This document shows positions 34,399-43,440 of a stretch of DNA of 64,000 bases, in pieces. The position numbers and the translations under genes were made by a program. The notes under the pieces were generated by a model, which was given only the letters and a program-made list of their open reading frames with translations, ran no database searches and was not told the origin of the DNA. The DNA lies in assembly GCF_000513935.1 (NCBI RefSeq), contig NZ_AZUY01000034.1, forward strand, positions 1 through 64,000, read 5' to 3'. Position 1 is the stretch's first letter. Each line of letters begins with the position of its first letter. Source of the DNA: Mesorhizobium sp. WSM3626 (lineage in GTDB: Bacteria > Pseudomonadota > Alphaproteobacteria > Rhizobiales > Rhizobiaceae).

Positions 34399-36278
34399 CA
34401 GGCGGCTCCCTCGAGCCGATCTTCGTCCGGCCGCAGCTGCAGGTCGTAAAGCGCGCGGTAGCGTCCGCCGAGCGCCAGCAATTCCTCATGCGTGCCGCGT
34501 TCCACGATCCGGCCGCCCTCGACGAACAGAATCTGGTCGGCATGCATCAACGAACTCAGCCGATGCGAAATGATGAGCGTCACGCGATCCCTGGCGAAGC
34601 GCTTCATCGCCACCCGGATACGCTGCTCGGTGCCGGCGTCGACGGCTGCGGTGGAATCGTCGAAGACCAGCACTGATGGCCGCAGCATCAGGCTGCGCGC
34701 GATGGTCAGGCGCTGCCGCTGGCCACCGGAAAGCGACGCCCCACGTTCCCCGACGACCGTGGTGTAGCCGGCCGGAAGGCCGATAATGTAATTGTGCAAC
34801 TGGGCATACTCGGCGGCTTGCCCGATGCGGGTCTCGCGCGCCCAGGGATTGCCATAGGCGATGTTGTTCTCGATCGAGGTGGTGAACAGGAACGCGTCCT
34901 GCTGCACGACGCCGACCGCCTTGCGCAGCGATTGCAGCGTGACTTTGCGGATGTCCTGCCCGTCAATGGTGATCGCGCCCGAGGTCACGTCGTAGAAGCG
35001 CGGGATCAGATGCGCGATGGTCGACTTGCCGCTGCCCGGCGGGCCGACGATGCCGACGGTCTCGCCGGGCCTGGCTTCGAAGGAAACGCCGGAAAGCGTC
35101 GGGCGTTCGCCCGCGCCCTCGTAGCGGAAACCGACATTGTCGAAGCGCAGCACGCCGTCGGAGATGACGAGATCTTTGGCATCGGACGCATCCTTGATGT
35201 CGAGCTCCGTGTCGAGCAATTCGAACAGCCGCGTGCCACAGGTCGAGGCGCGCGCGAAGGAGTTGACCATCAGGCCGAGCTGGCGCACCGGCATCTGCAA
35301 TATGGTCATGAAGGTGAGGAACTGGGCCAGCGTTCCGACGCTGATCTGGCCCGCGATCACCTTCTGGCCGCCGAACCACAGTACCAGGCCCATGGCGGCA
35401 AGGAAGGAAAAGTTCATGGCGCTGGTGTTGGAGACGCGGATTTCGACGCGCTCATTGGCGAGCTCCAGCGCATCCTGTTTGGCACGATCGAATTTTGCCA
35501 GCTCATGCCGCTGTGCCGCGAAGGCGCGCACGACACGGATGCCCCCGAGATTCTCATCCATCACCCGGCTCAGCACCGACAGCCGCTCCTGCAGCGTCAG
35601 CCAGGTGCTGCGCAGCCGGAGCTGCGTCACCGAGGAGCGCCAGGCGACGAATGGCACGAAGCTGAGGCTCAACAATCCGAGCACGAGATCGGTGCTGATC
35701 AACAAATAGGCGCCGACCCCGATCAGCACGCCAAGCAGCACCACGCGCAGGATACCGGTGGAAAAGAACATGCGCACGCCGTCGAGATCGAGCAGCCCGA
35801 GCGTGATGAGGTCGCCGGTATGGACCTTGTCGTGGAAGGAAAAGCTCAGCCGCTGGATCTTCTCGTAGAAGGCGAGCCGCAGCTCATAGCCCGTCTGATG
35901 GCCGACGGCCTCGCCATAGTAGTTCTGCGCCATGGTGAAGAGGCCGCGCAGGATGCTGACGATCAGCAGCGTCAGCGCGGTAGTCCACAGCGCCTGCTCG
36001 GCCGCGATGCCGGCACCCGCGGCCATCACCCCTTGCGCCTGGTCGATGGCGCGGCCCAAGAGGCGCGGAATGAAGAGTTGCAGCGTCGCTGCGACAAAGG
36101 TCGAGATGAGGGTGATGGCAACCTGCCAGGGATGGCGCAGCGTCATGCGCACAATGCGCAGCAACGTACTGAGGCCCTTGCCCCAGGAGGCTTCCGCCAC
36201 ATGGGCAAATGATTTGCCGCGCTTGGCCGCGCTGGTTGCATCCGTGTGCAAGGAAAATACCCAGACCAATCCGGACAT
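34398..36278 (-). CDS. ABC exporter half-transporter, degenerate-Walker-B subunit
   Basis: This 626-residue partner of the next gene has a six-helix membrane domain and an ATPase domain with Walker A GPPGSGKST and a canonical signature LSGGQRQR. Walker B reads VLVFDDSTAAVD, with aspartate where the catalytic glutamate should be. Together with the LSLGQ signature of the partner this makes one of the two ATP sites non-catalytic. The start is uncertain: ATG 36278 is used, but the open frame continues to a TTG at 36305 and later starts are possible. Confidence 0.85.
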   Translation of the reverse strand: MSGLVWVFSLHTDATSAAKRGKSFAHVAEASWGKGLSTLLRIVRMTLRHPWQVAITLISTFVAATLQLFIPRLLGRAIDQAQGVMAAGAGIAAEQALWTTALTLLIVSILRGLFTMAQNYYGEAVGHQTGYELRLAFYEKIQRLSFSFHDKVHTGDLITLGLLDLDGVRMFFSTGILRVVLLGVLIGVGAYLLISTDLVLGLLSLSFVPFVAWRSSVTQLRLRSTWLTLQERLSVLSRVMDENLGGIRVVRAFAAQRHELAKFDRAKQDALELANERVEIRVSNTSAMNFSFLAAMGLVLWFGGQKVIAGQISVGTLAQFLTFMTILQMPVRQLGLMVNSFARASTCGTRLFELLDTELDIKDASDAKDLVISDGVLRFDNVGFRYEGAGERPTLSGVSFEARPGETVGIVGPPGSGKSTIAHLIPRFYDVTSGAITIDGQDIRKVTLQSLRKAVGVVQQDAFLFTTSIENNIAYGNPWARETRIGQAAEYAQLHNYIIGLPAGYTTVVGERGASLSGGQRQRLTIARSLMLRPSVLVFDDSTAAVDAGTEQRIRVAMKRFARDRVTLIISHRLSSLMHADQILFVEGGRIVERGTHEELLALGGRYRALYDLQLRPDEDRLEGAA

Positions 36279-36391
36279 TAGCCCGAACGAATGTAGCAGA
36301 CTCAATCAGATAGCGCGATTTTACGCGCGTCCGGCTTGCCCGTTCAAGGGGCCAATGACGGCATCGCACTGTTCCTGAAAGGCGGTGCCGG

Positions 36392-36517
36392 GTGCCATCT
36401 CGGCCGGGTCATCAGCGCCTGATCTGCGGAGCGGTCAGCGGCAAGATCGTGTCGCAACTCGCCGCTGGTCTGCCGCCGGTGATCGATCTCGCGACTTTGC
36501 GGGCGGATAGGTTCTGA
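36392..36517 (+). pseudogene. C-terminal remnant of a DAO-type oxidoreductase
   Basis: A 41-codon open stretch ends GHQRLICGAVSGKIVSQLAA, then GLPPVIDLATLRADRF and TGA 36515-36517. This is the FAD-closing C-terminus of D-amino-acid-dehydrogenase-like proteins. Nothing upstream of 36392 continues the gene in any frame. It is a deletion remnant lying just before the 2-hydroxyacid dehydrogenase. Confidence 0.55.
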
Positions 36518-36569
36518 TTATTCAGCGCCTGCTCTTCCAGTAGGCTTCCATCCTTCATGAGGGAACGAC

Positions 36570-38012
36570 GTGACCGCGACAACAGACACACACGCCGTTG
36601 AATCGATCGATCCGCAACGCGCCTACGCCGTTCTGATCTGCGATCTGATCGGCCTGCGCTTTGATGCTGACGGAAAACCCGACCCTTCGGAGGTGCGTGC
36701 CCATATCGAGGCCAAGGGCGGCCGCTTTCATGCGACCGGACTTGGCGACAAGACCGCTCTCGAACCTGGCCGAGTGCATTTCTTCTACCAGCCGGATCTC
36801 AGCACCCGCGAAGAGCTGATCGGAGCCGCCGGCGACGGACGCTATGACGCCGTCATTGCCGCCGCCACCTTCCTGCCGGTAGAGACCGTCTTTCCGCTGG
36901 CCGGTGTGCGGATCGGCGCCGGCACCGGCAATATGGGCTCGCGCTCGTGGGGCGGCGGCAGTGGCGAGGGCGGCTCGGCGGTCCTGATGAACACGCCCGG
37001 CATCAACAGCCGCGCAACCGCGCAGATGGTGATGAAGGCGATCCTGAAAGTGCTGCCGGATCTCCCGGTGGACTTGCTTCACGACCGGGTGGCGCGGGGC
37101 CTCTTCGACACCGGCAGGGAGCTGCGCGATTTCCCTACCGGAAAGCTCGAAGGCAAGACCATCGCGATCATCGGCTATGGCAATATCGGCAGGGAGGTGG
37201 CCAAGCTTGCCCGCGCCTTCGGCATGCGCGTGGTGATCCACGCGCGGCCCCGGCATCGGGACTGGATAGAAGCCGAGGGTTTTGCCTTTGCGGCGGACCT
37301 CGCCGACGCGGCTGCAGGCGCCGATGTGCTGAGCGTTCACGTCGGCCTGGGCAACCAGGATGCGCGGACCGGCCGCTATGCCAATGCCGGGCTCATCGGC
37401 GCGGACATTTTGTCTCGCATGAAAGGCGGCGCGGTGCTGGTCAACTACGATCGCGGCGAGCTCGTCGACGTCGCGGCCTTGGGCGACGCCCTGAATGCAG
37501 GGCAGGTGCGCCACGCCGCGATCGATGCCGACCTGTTCAGGGATGCCTCCACTGGCAGCTTGTCTGGCCCGATGCTGCCTTATCTCGATCTCGTCGAGAG
37601 GCATGGCGCCAGGCTCGAGCTTCTGCCGCATGCGGCGGCCGACACGGATCATCCCTCGCGCGTCGCCGGCGCCAAGCAGGCCGTCGACCAGATCTTCGAT
37701 GTCATCTGCCGCAAGACGGTGACGAACGCAAAAGGCACCGTGCCGCCAAACTATCTTTCCGTTGGTGCGACCACGCCTCCAGGCATCGGACCGGTGACCT
37801 CCGACCACCTTTTGAAACTGACCGCCAGCGAATGCTCCGAATTGGCGGATCTCTGTGATCGCCAAAGCCGGTTGTGGAAAGCTCTCTCGAATACTCCGCC
37901 TGCCGAGCGAGGCGCGATTGTCGCCGAACAGGGCGAAGACCTTGTCCGGTTGATCGACCGCTTCTGCCTTCTGGCCGAGAACCTCGATCTCAGGGGACCT
38001 TTCCAGCAATAG
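36570..38012 (+). CDS. D-isomer-specific 2-hydroxyacid dehydrogenase family protein
   Basis: This 480-residue protein has a substrate domain split around a Rossmann domain with IAIIGYGNIGREVAKLARAF (about residues 191-210). The catalytic arginine lies in NYDRGELVD and the catalytic His in LLPHAAADTDHPSR. It is about 100 residues longer than standard family members, with a C-terminal extension rich in charged residues (KALSNTPPAERGAIVAEQGE). The start is GTG 36570, preceded by GAGGGAAC. Substrate unknown. The two flanking genes on either side are remnants, so its original operon is gone. Confidence 0.75.
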   Translation: MTATTDTHAVESIDPQRAYAVLICDLIGLRFDADGKPDPSEVRAHIEAKGGRFHATGLGDKTALEPGRVHFFYQPDLSTREELIGAAGDGRYDAVIAAATFLPVETVFPLAGVRIGAGTGNMGSRSWGGGSGEGGSAVLMNTPGINSRATAQMVMKAILKVLPDLPVDLLHDRVARGLFDTGRELRDFPTGKLEGKTIAIIGYGNIGREVAKLARAFGMRVVIHARPRHRDWIEAEGFAFAADLADAAAGADVLSVHVGLGNQDARTGRYANAGLIGADILSRMKGGAVLVNYDRGELVDVAALGDALNAGQVRHAAIDADLFRDASTGSLSGPMLPYLDLVERHGARLELLPHAAADTDHPSRVAGAKQAVDQIFDVICRKTVTNAKGTVPPNYLSVGATTPPGIGPVTSDHLLKLTASECSELADLCDRQSRLWKALSNTPPAERGAIVAEQGEDLVRLIDRFCLLAENLDLRGPFQQ

Positions 38013-38022
38013 GCCGGAGCGC

Positions 38023-38547
38023 TCAGTTCCGGGGACCGGCCACCATACGGGCGACTCGCATCATGTCGGCACTCATCTCACGATCGTCGTCGAGCGGGCT
38101 GACGAGCGCACGGATGGCGGCAAAGGTGCTCTGCGGTCCTTCGCCCATGCTGTCGACGACGCCACGCAACTCCACGCCTGTCGCCGCGAAGATCAGCTCC
38201 ATCGCCACGAGATAGCGTAGGCGTTCGACAATCTCGGCGGTCTTGGCCACCACCCGTGGCGCCATCGAGGACTGGTCCTCGATGCCGTCCGATACGGCAA
38301 GCGGGCTGAGCGACATCGGGTTGGCCAGATGCCGGATCTCGGCTTCCAGCGCTGCGAGCGGCTTTTGCAGTTCAGCGTAGCCCTGGCGGCTGCCGCCCCT
38401 GGCTGACAGAAAGCGCGGCAGCTCCGCAATTGTCGGCGACATCAGCTTCATGCAGCGGTTGGCGGTGCCCACCGCGCAATGCGCGAGCGCCTGGCCAAGC
38501 TGCTCCCAGGCCGTCAGCCGCGCGGAGCGGCTTGGCGTCGAGCAGTA
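38023..38547 (-). pseudogene. C-terminal third of an aromatic amino acid ammonia-lyase (HAL/PAL family)
   Basis: The minus-strand frame reads AWEQLGQALAHCAVGTANRC, then MKLMSPTIAELPRFL, then the family signature SLSPLAVSDGIEDQSSMAPR and the end region LVAMELIFAATGVELRG. This corresponds to the last 150 or so residues of histidine/phenylalanine ammonia-lyases. The N-terminal two thirds, including the ASG triad that makes the MIO cofactor, are missing: the frame meets TGA at 38550-38548. No start or Shine-Dalgarno is convincing, so I treat it as decayed. Confidence 0.7.
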
Positions 38548-38712
38548 TCATTCGGGCTGTCATGTCTCGCCTGTATCCCGTGACCGGATGCCCGGGCCGG
38601 TGGCGCTGCGAGCGTCACCGTTTGTGGCGCCTTGCTGGCACGACTGCAAGCCCTTCCGATTATGACAGCAGCAGGCGAAGGGAGTTTCGGGCGAAAGGCC
38701 GGGGTTCCGGCG

Positions 38713-39816
38713 CTAGGCGAGGCGCTCCGCGACAGCGTCGGGCACCACCACCAGCTTGCCGACGAAATCCTTGGCGATGAAATCGGCCTGCGCGTGGTGG
38801 AAATCGGACAGCTTGTAGACGCCGCCGACCAACGGCCTGACCTTGCCCTCCTCGATGTAGCGAACGATGCGGCGGAAATCGGCGCGCGTGCCCTGGCTCG
38901 AACCATGCAACTGCAGCTGCTTGAGATACATGGTCCTGAGGTCGAGTTGGACGACCGGGCCTGCAATCGCGCCGGCAGTGGTGTAGCGGCCTTCGGGTCG
39001 CAGGATGCGCAGCAGATCGTTGAAGATCGCGCCGCCGACGAGATCGGCGACCACGTCGATCGACTGGCCGCCGGTCGCTTCGGTCACGGCTCGCGGCAGG
39101 TCTGCGACGCCACGGGTGATGACCGCCTCGGCGCCGATGTCGAGCACGGCCTGTTCCTTGCCCTTGCCGACGACGGCATAGGGAATGGCGCCACGTGCCC
39201 GCGCCAGCTGCACGATGCCGGAACCGACGCCGCCCGAGGCGCCGGTGACCAGCACCCGTTCTCCGGCCTTAAGTGCGGCGCGTTCCAGCATCTGCTCGCC
39301 GGTAAGGTAAGCGCAGCAGAACGTGGCGAGTTCGACGTCGCTCAAGGTGGTGTCGACGACATGCGCGTTGTCAGCCGGGACGGTTTGGTATTCGGCATAA
39401 CCGCCATCGCGGCCATGGCCCATATAGTCGATGTCGGCGAGTGAATCGTCGTCGCGGTTGTAGATGGAGAAGTCGACCATCACCCGTTCGCCGATGCGAT
39501 CGGGCGAAACGCCTTCGCCGACGGCAACGATGGTGCCGACCGTGTCGGTGCCCTGGATGCGCGGGAAGGTCAGCGTATTGCCCTGCCTTCGCCAGGTCGA
39601 CACCGCGTCCGCATCCTCCTCGGTACCATAGGCGCCCTGGCGAACCCAGACATCGGTGTTGTTCATCCCGCAAGCGCTGACCCTTATCAGCACTTCACTT
39701 GAAGCGGGGGCAGGCACTTTGACATCGGTGCGGTAGACGAGCTTTTCCGGTCCGCCGTGCCCGGTGAGCAGCACGGCGGCCATGGTGGCGGGGAGCGTTT
39801 TGGTCATGGCATTCAT
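38713..39816 (-). CDS. Medium-chain dehydrogenase/quinone-oxidoreductase-like protein of the ectoine locus
   Basis: This 367-residue MDR protein has an N-terminal GroES-like domain (SACGMNNTDVWVRQG; IQGTDTVGTIVAVGEGV) and a Rossmann domain with VLVTGASGGVGSGIVQLARA. It lacks the structural-zinc cysteine cluster, so it resembles the quinone oxidoreductase branch. It follows doeD by 9 bases and is the third gene of the doeC-doeD transcript. Such a dehydrogenase accompanies ectoine clusters in several rhizobia; its role in the pathway is not established. Confidence 0.8.
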   Translation of the reverse strand: MNAMTKTLPATMAAVLLTGHGGPEKLVYRTDVKVPAPASSEVLIRVSACGMNNTDVWVRQGAYGTEEDADAVSTWRRQGNTLTFPRIQGTDTVGTIVAVGEGVSPDRIGERVMVDFSIYNRDDDSLADIDYMGHGRDGGYAEYQTVPADNAHVVDTTLSDVELATFCCAYLTGEQMLERAALKAGERVLVTGASGGVGSGIVQLARARGAIPYAVVGKGKEQAVLDIGAEAVITRGVADLPRAVTEATGGQSIDVVADLVGGAIFNDLLRILRPEGRYTTAGAIAGPVVQLDLRTMYLKQLQLHGSSQGTRADFRRIVRYIEEGKVRPLVGGVYKLSDFHHAQADFIAKDFVGKLVVVPDAVAERLA

Positions 39817-39825
39817 CGGTCGGTC

Positions 39826-41205
39826 TCAGAGATTGGCGAATACGCTGTTCACGGCATCGGCGGTCTTGGCCACCACGATGTCGGCCTCCTCGCGGGTCAG
39901 GCACAGCGGCGGCGCGAAGCCGAGAATGTCGCCCTGCGGCATCGCGCGGCCTATGACGCCGCTTGCGGCAAGGGCCGCGGCAATTTGCGGTCCGATCTTC
40001 AGCGAAGGGTCGAAGAAGACACGGTCGTCACGATCTCTCACGAATTCGACCGCTGCCAGCATGCCGTCGCCGCGCACCTCACCGACGTGTTTGTGACCGC
40101 CGACGGCCTTGGCCAGTTCGGCACGGAAATAAGCGCCGGTCTCGCCGGCATTCCGCACCAGGTCCATCTCGTCGATCAGTTCGAGATTGGCGACCCCGGC
40201 GGCGACGCAGATCGGATGCGCCGAATAGGTCCAGCCATGGCCGAGCGAGCCGAGCTTGTCGGAGCCCTGCACCAGCACCTGCCACATCTTGTCGGCGACG
40301 ATCACGCCCGACAGCGGGGCATAGGCGGAGGTCAGACCCTTGGCGATGGTGATCAGGTCCGGCTTGATGCCGTAGTGATCGGACCCGAACATCGTGCCCA
40401 GCCGGCCGAAGCCCGTCACCACCTCGTCGGCGACCAGGAGCACATCATACTTTTTCAGCACCGCCTGGATCTTTTCCCAGTAGCCGGCGGGCGGCGGCAC
40501 GATGCCGCCGGTGCCGAGGATCGGCTCGCCGATGAAGGCGGCAACCGTGTCGGGACCTTCGGCCAGGATCATCTCCTCGAGCTTGTCGGCGCAATGCTGC
40601 GAGAACTGCTCCTCGCTCATCGAGCGGTCGGCGCGGCGGAAATAATAGGGCGCCTCGGTGTGCAGGATCGGCGCGCGCGGCAGGTCGAAGGCGTTGTGGA
40701 ACAGGTCGAGCCCGGTCAGCGAGCCCGTCATCACGCCCGAGCCGTGATAGCCGCGCCAGCGCGAGATGATCTTCTTCTTCTCCGGGCGGCCCAGGACGTT
40801 GTTGTAGTACCAGATCAGCTTGATGTTGGTTTCGTTGGCATCCGAACCGGACAGGCCGAAATAGACCCTCGACATGCCCTTCGGCGCGCGGTCGATGATC
40901 ATCTTGGCCAGCGTGATCGAGGCCTCGGTGCCGTGCCCGACATAGGCGTGGTAATAGGCGAGGTTCTTCGCCTGGGTCGCGATGGCATCGGCGATCTTCT
41001 GGCGGCCATAGCCGACATTGACGCAATAGAGGCCGGCGAAGGCATCGATGCTCTTCTTGCCGTTGTTGTCCCAGACCGTGACGCCTTCACCACCGGCCAT
41101 GATCCGCGTCGGGCTCTCGCCACGGGCATGCGTGCCCATATGCGTCGAGGGATGGAAGAAGTGGTCGCGATCCCAGGCGGCGAGTTCGTTGGACTGATCG
41201 AGCAT
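39826..41205 (-). CDS. doeD: L-2,4-diaminobutyrate transaminase DoeD
   Basis: This 459-residue class III aminotransferase has YVGHGTEASITLAKMI, the substrate-domain GYHGSGVMTGSLTGL, the aspartate in LLVADEVVTGFGRLG that holds the pyridinium nitrogen, and the PLP lysine in TIAKGLTSAYAPLSG. It converts L-2,4-diaminobutyrate to L-aspartate-semialdehyde in ectoine breakdown. It lies 36 bases after doeC on the same transcript. The assignment to DoeD rests mainly on the cluster. Confidence 0.88.
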   Translation of the reverse strand: MLDQSNELAAWDRDHFFHPSTHMGTHARGESPTRIMAGGEGVTVWDNNGKKSIDAFAGLYCVNVGYGRQKIADAIATQAKNLAYYHAYVGHGTEASITLAKMIIDRAPKGMSRVYFGLSGSDANETNIKLIWYYNNVLGRPEKKKIISRWRGYHGSGVMTGSLTGLDLFHNAFDLPRAPILHTEAPYYFRRADRSMSEEQFSQHCADKLEEMILAEGPDTVAAFIGEPILGTGGIVPPPAGYWEKIQAVLKKYDVLLVADEVVTGFGRLGTMFGSDHYGIKPDLITIAKGLTSAYAPLSGVIVADKMWQVLVQGSDKLGSLGHGWTYSAHPICVAAGVANLELIDEMDLVRNAGETGAYFRAELAKAVGGHKHVGEVRGDGMLAAVEFVRDRDDRVFFDPSLKIGPQIAAALAASGVIGRAMPQGDILGFAPPLCLTREEADIVVAKTADAVNSVFANL

Positions 41206-41241
41206 CTTTTTTGACTCCTTGAAAGAGATCCGGGTGCGAGC

Positions 41242-42735
41242 CTACGCCACATCCAGGCAAAGGTATTTGAGGTCGGTGAAAGCTTCCAGCCCGTGGCGCG
41301 AGCCTTCGCGGCCGATGCCGGACTGCTTGACGCCGCCGAACGGGATCGGCGCGCCGGTGATCTTCACACGGTTGATGGCGACCATGCCATAATCGAGCGC
41401 GCGGCCCATGCGCTGTTGGCGGGCGCCGTTCTCTGTCACCACATAGGCGACGAGGCCATATTCGGTCGCATTGGCGCGGGCGATCACCTTGTCCTCGTCG
41501 TCGAATGGTGTCACCGCGGCGACCGGACCAAAGGTCTCCTCGCGCATGACCAGCGCTTCGTCGGCGACATCGGCGAGCAGTGTCGGCTGGTAGAACAGCG
41601 GCCCGGCCTGATGCCGCTTGCCGCCGGTGAGGCAACGCGCGCCAAGGGCCATGGCGTCAGCAACCTGTTCCTCGACCTTCTTGATGGCGCGCTCATGCAT
41701 CAGCGGCCCGATGTCGATGTCATCGGCCAGGCCATTGCCGGCCCGCAGCGCCTCGATGCGCTTGGCGAAAGCGATGCAGAATCGGTCGTAGAGCGGACGC
41801 TGGACATAGATGCGGTTGGCCGCAAGGCAGTCCTGGCCCGAGGTGGCGAATTTGGCGTCGATAGCGATGGCCACCGCTTTGTCGATATCGGCGTCGGCAA
41901 AGACGATCAGCGGCGCGTGGCCGCCAAGCTCCATCACCAGCCGCTTCATCGTCGGCGCACTTTGCGCGGCGATCAGCCGGCCGACCTCGGTCGAGCCGGT
42001 GAAACTCATGGCACGCACGCGCGGATCTTCGCACATGCGTCCAACGATCGTCGCGGCCTTGCCGGTGATGATGTTGAAAATGCCGGCGGGCAGGCCGGCG
42101 CGTTCGCCGAGTTCGGCCAGCGCCAGTGCCGAAAGTGGCGTCTCCGAGGAGGGATGCGCGACGACGGTGCAGCCGGCGGCGAGTGCGGCAGCTGCCTTGC
42201 GCGTCAGCATGGCCGACGGAAAATTCCACGGCGTGACCACGCCGACGACGCCGAGCGGTTCGCGCCGCACCATCATCTCCGCGTTCGGCAGATGGCTGGT
42301 GACACTCTCGGCGTTGAGACGTTTCGCTTCCTCGGCATACCATTCGATGAAGGAGGCGGCGTAGTCGATCTCGCCGAGCGACTCCTTCAACGGTTTGCCC
42401 TGCTCCAATGTCATCAGCAGGGCGAGGTCGTCTTTCGCCGCGATGATCAGGTCGAACCATTTCCGCAGGATTTTCGAGCGCTCCTGCGGCAACAGCACCC
42501 GCCAGGCCGGAAAGGCGCGCGCGGCGGCGTCGATTGCCTTTGTGGTCTGCCCGGCATCGAGCGCCGCAACGAAGGCCACGGTGGCGCCGGTCGCCGGATC
42601 GGTGATCTCGAAGCTCTCCGCAGCCTCACTCCCCGTCCAATGGCCGTCGACGTAAGCGAGTTCGCGCAGCAGCCGACGGTCGGCGAGCCGGTCTAGCGCT
42701 TCGTGGCGGTGCGAGCGGGCGAAATGCGCGGACAT
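41242..42735 (-). CDS. doeC: Aspartate-semialdehyde dehydrogenase DoeC (ALDH superfamily)
   Basis: This 497-residue ALDH resembles succinate-semialdehyde dehydrogenases: TPWNFPSAM (residues 168-176), FTGSTEVGRL, the general base Glu269 in MELGGHAP and nucleophile Cys303 in GQDCLAANR. It would oxidise L-aspartate-semialdehyde to L-aspartate, feeding central metabolism. One oddity: the cofactor motif normally KPS/KPA is here AHPSSETP, with His194 in place of the conserved lysine. First gene of the doeC-doeD-dehydrogenase transcript. Confidence 0.87.
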   Translation of the reverse strand: MSAHFARSHRHEALDRLADRRLLRELAYVDGHWTGSEAAESFEITDPATGATVAFVAALDAGQTTKAIDAAARAFPAWRVLLPQERSKILRKWFDLIIAAKDDLALLMTLEQGKPLKESLGEIDYAASFIEWYAEEAKRLNAESVTSHLPNAEMMVRREPLGVVGVVTPWNFPSAMLTRKAAAALAAGCTVVAHPSSETPLSALALAELGERAGLPAGIFNIITGKAATIVGRMCEDPRVRAMSFTGSTEVGRLIAAQSAPTMKRLVMELGGHAPLIVFADADIDKAVAIAIDAKFATSGQDCLAANRIYVQRPLYDRFCIAFAKRIEALRAGNGLADDIDIGPLMHERAIKKVEEQVADAMALGARCLTGGKRHQAGPLFYQPTLLADVADEALVMREETFGPVAAVTPFDDEDKVIARANATEYGLVAYVVTENGARQQRMGRALDYGMVAINRVKITGAPIPFGGVKQSGIGREGSRHGLEAFTDLKYLCLDVA

Positions 42736-42817
42736 GGTCGAAGCCTCCCGGTTCGGTTTGATGCCGGGAGACTATCCATCAGCGACAGACAGAGAGGCTG
42801 TTTCGGCGCCCGACTGT

Positions 42818-42832
42818 AGAGAGAATCTCTCT
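42818..42832. promoter_or_regulatory. Palindrome in the doeX-doeC gap
   Basis: AGAGAGAATCTCTCT is a perfect 15-base palindrome with a central A, 83 bases before the doeC start. Its place makes it a candidate site for DoeX or EnuR, or a promoter-overlapping operator. Confidence 0.4.
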
Positions 42833-42865
42833 ATTGCACCGAGAGGGCAGCCCATTTCTCCGGCG

Positions 42866-43357
42866 CTATGTCGGTGCCGGCAGCAGGTCCGCTATCGGCA
42901 GCGCGACATCATCTTTTACCGTCTTGATGACGATGTAAGTGAAGTAGCGGTCGATGCCGATCTCGCGATCGAGCAAGCCGTCGACCAGCCGCTGATAGGC
43001 GTCGATGTCGCGTGCCATCACCTTCAACACATAGTCGACGCCGCCACCCACCGACCAGCAGGCGACGATCTTGGGGATGTCGCGGATGACGCGCTCGAAG
43101 CGGTCGAAATCGGCCTGGCGGTGGCTGGCCAGCGTCACCTCCATCAGCACCGTGGCGACCGGCGCCACGACGCGCATGGCGATCCGGGCGTGATAGCCCG
43201 AAACGATGCCGGCTTTTTCGAGCTTGCGCAGCCGCATCCAGCACGGTGTCGGCGACAGCCCGACCTGCTCGGCCAGCGCCAGCTTGGTGATACGTCCGTC
43301 ACGCTGGATGGCGTCGAGGATTTTGAGGTCGATCGCGTCGAGTTTCGCAGCAGTCAT
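42866..43357 (-). CDS. doeX: Lrp/AsnC-type regulator DoeX
   Basis: This 163-residue protein has an N-terminal helix-turn-helix (DGRITKLALAEQVGLSPTPC, residues 20-39) and a C-terminal RAM/AsnC ligand domain with VGGGVDYVLKVMARDIDAYQ. A DoeX-type Lrp protein is a standard companion of ectoine degradation genes. It reads away from enuR across an 83-base gap, and doeC lies downstream on its own strand. Confidence 0.86.
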   Translation of the reverse strand: MTAAKLDAIDLKILDAIQRDGRITKLALAEQVGLSPTPCWMRLRKLEKAGIVSGYHARIAMRVVAPVATVLMEVTLASHRQADFDRFERVIRDIPKIVACWSVGGGVDYVLKVMARDIDAYQRLVDGLLDREIGIDRYFTYIVIKTVKDDVALPIADLLPAPT

Positions 43358-43440
43358 CAGCGCTCACTTTTTCGTCGATCGTACCATGACGGCGCATTAT
43401 TTCGATTGTCAATTGCACTGATTTCGATCTCTAATAAGTC

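Noticed and set aside
36555-38009. Minus-strand 484-codon open frame
   Set aside because: Exact antisense of the 2-hydroxyacid dehydrogenase, which has clear catalytic motifs.
38023-38472. Intact small gene for the ammonia-lyase fragment
   Set aside because: It lacks the cofactor-forming region and a credible start; it only matches the C-terminal third of the family.
39757-42696. Two long plus-strand open frames (485 and 467 codons)
   Set aside because: They are antisense to doeD and doeC and have histidine/arginine-rich shadow composition.
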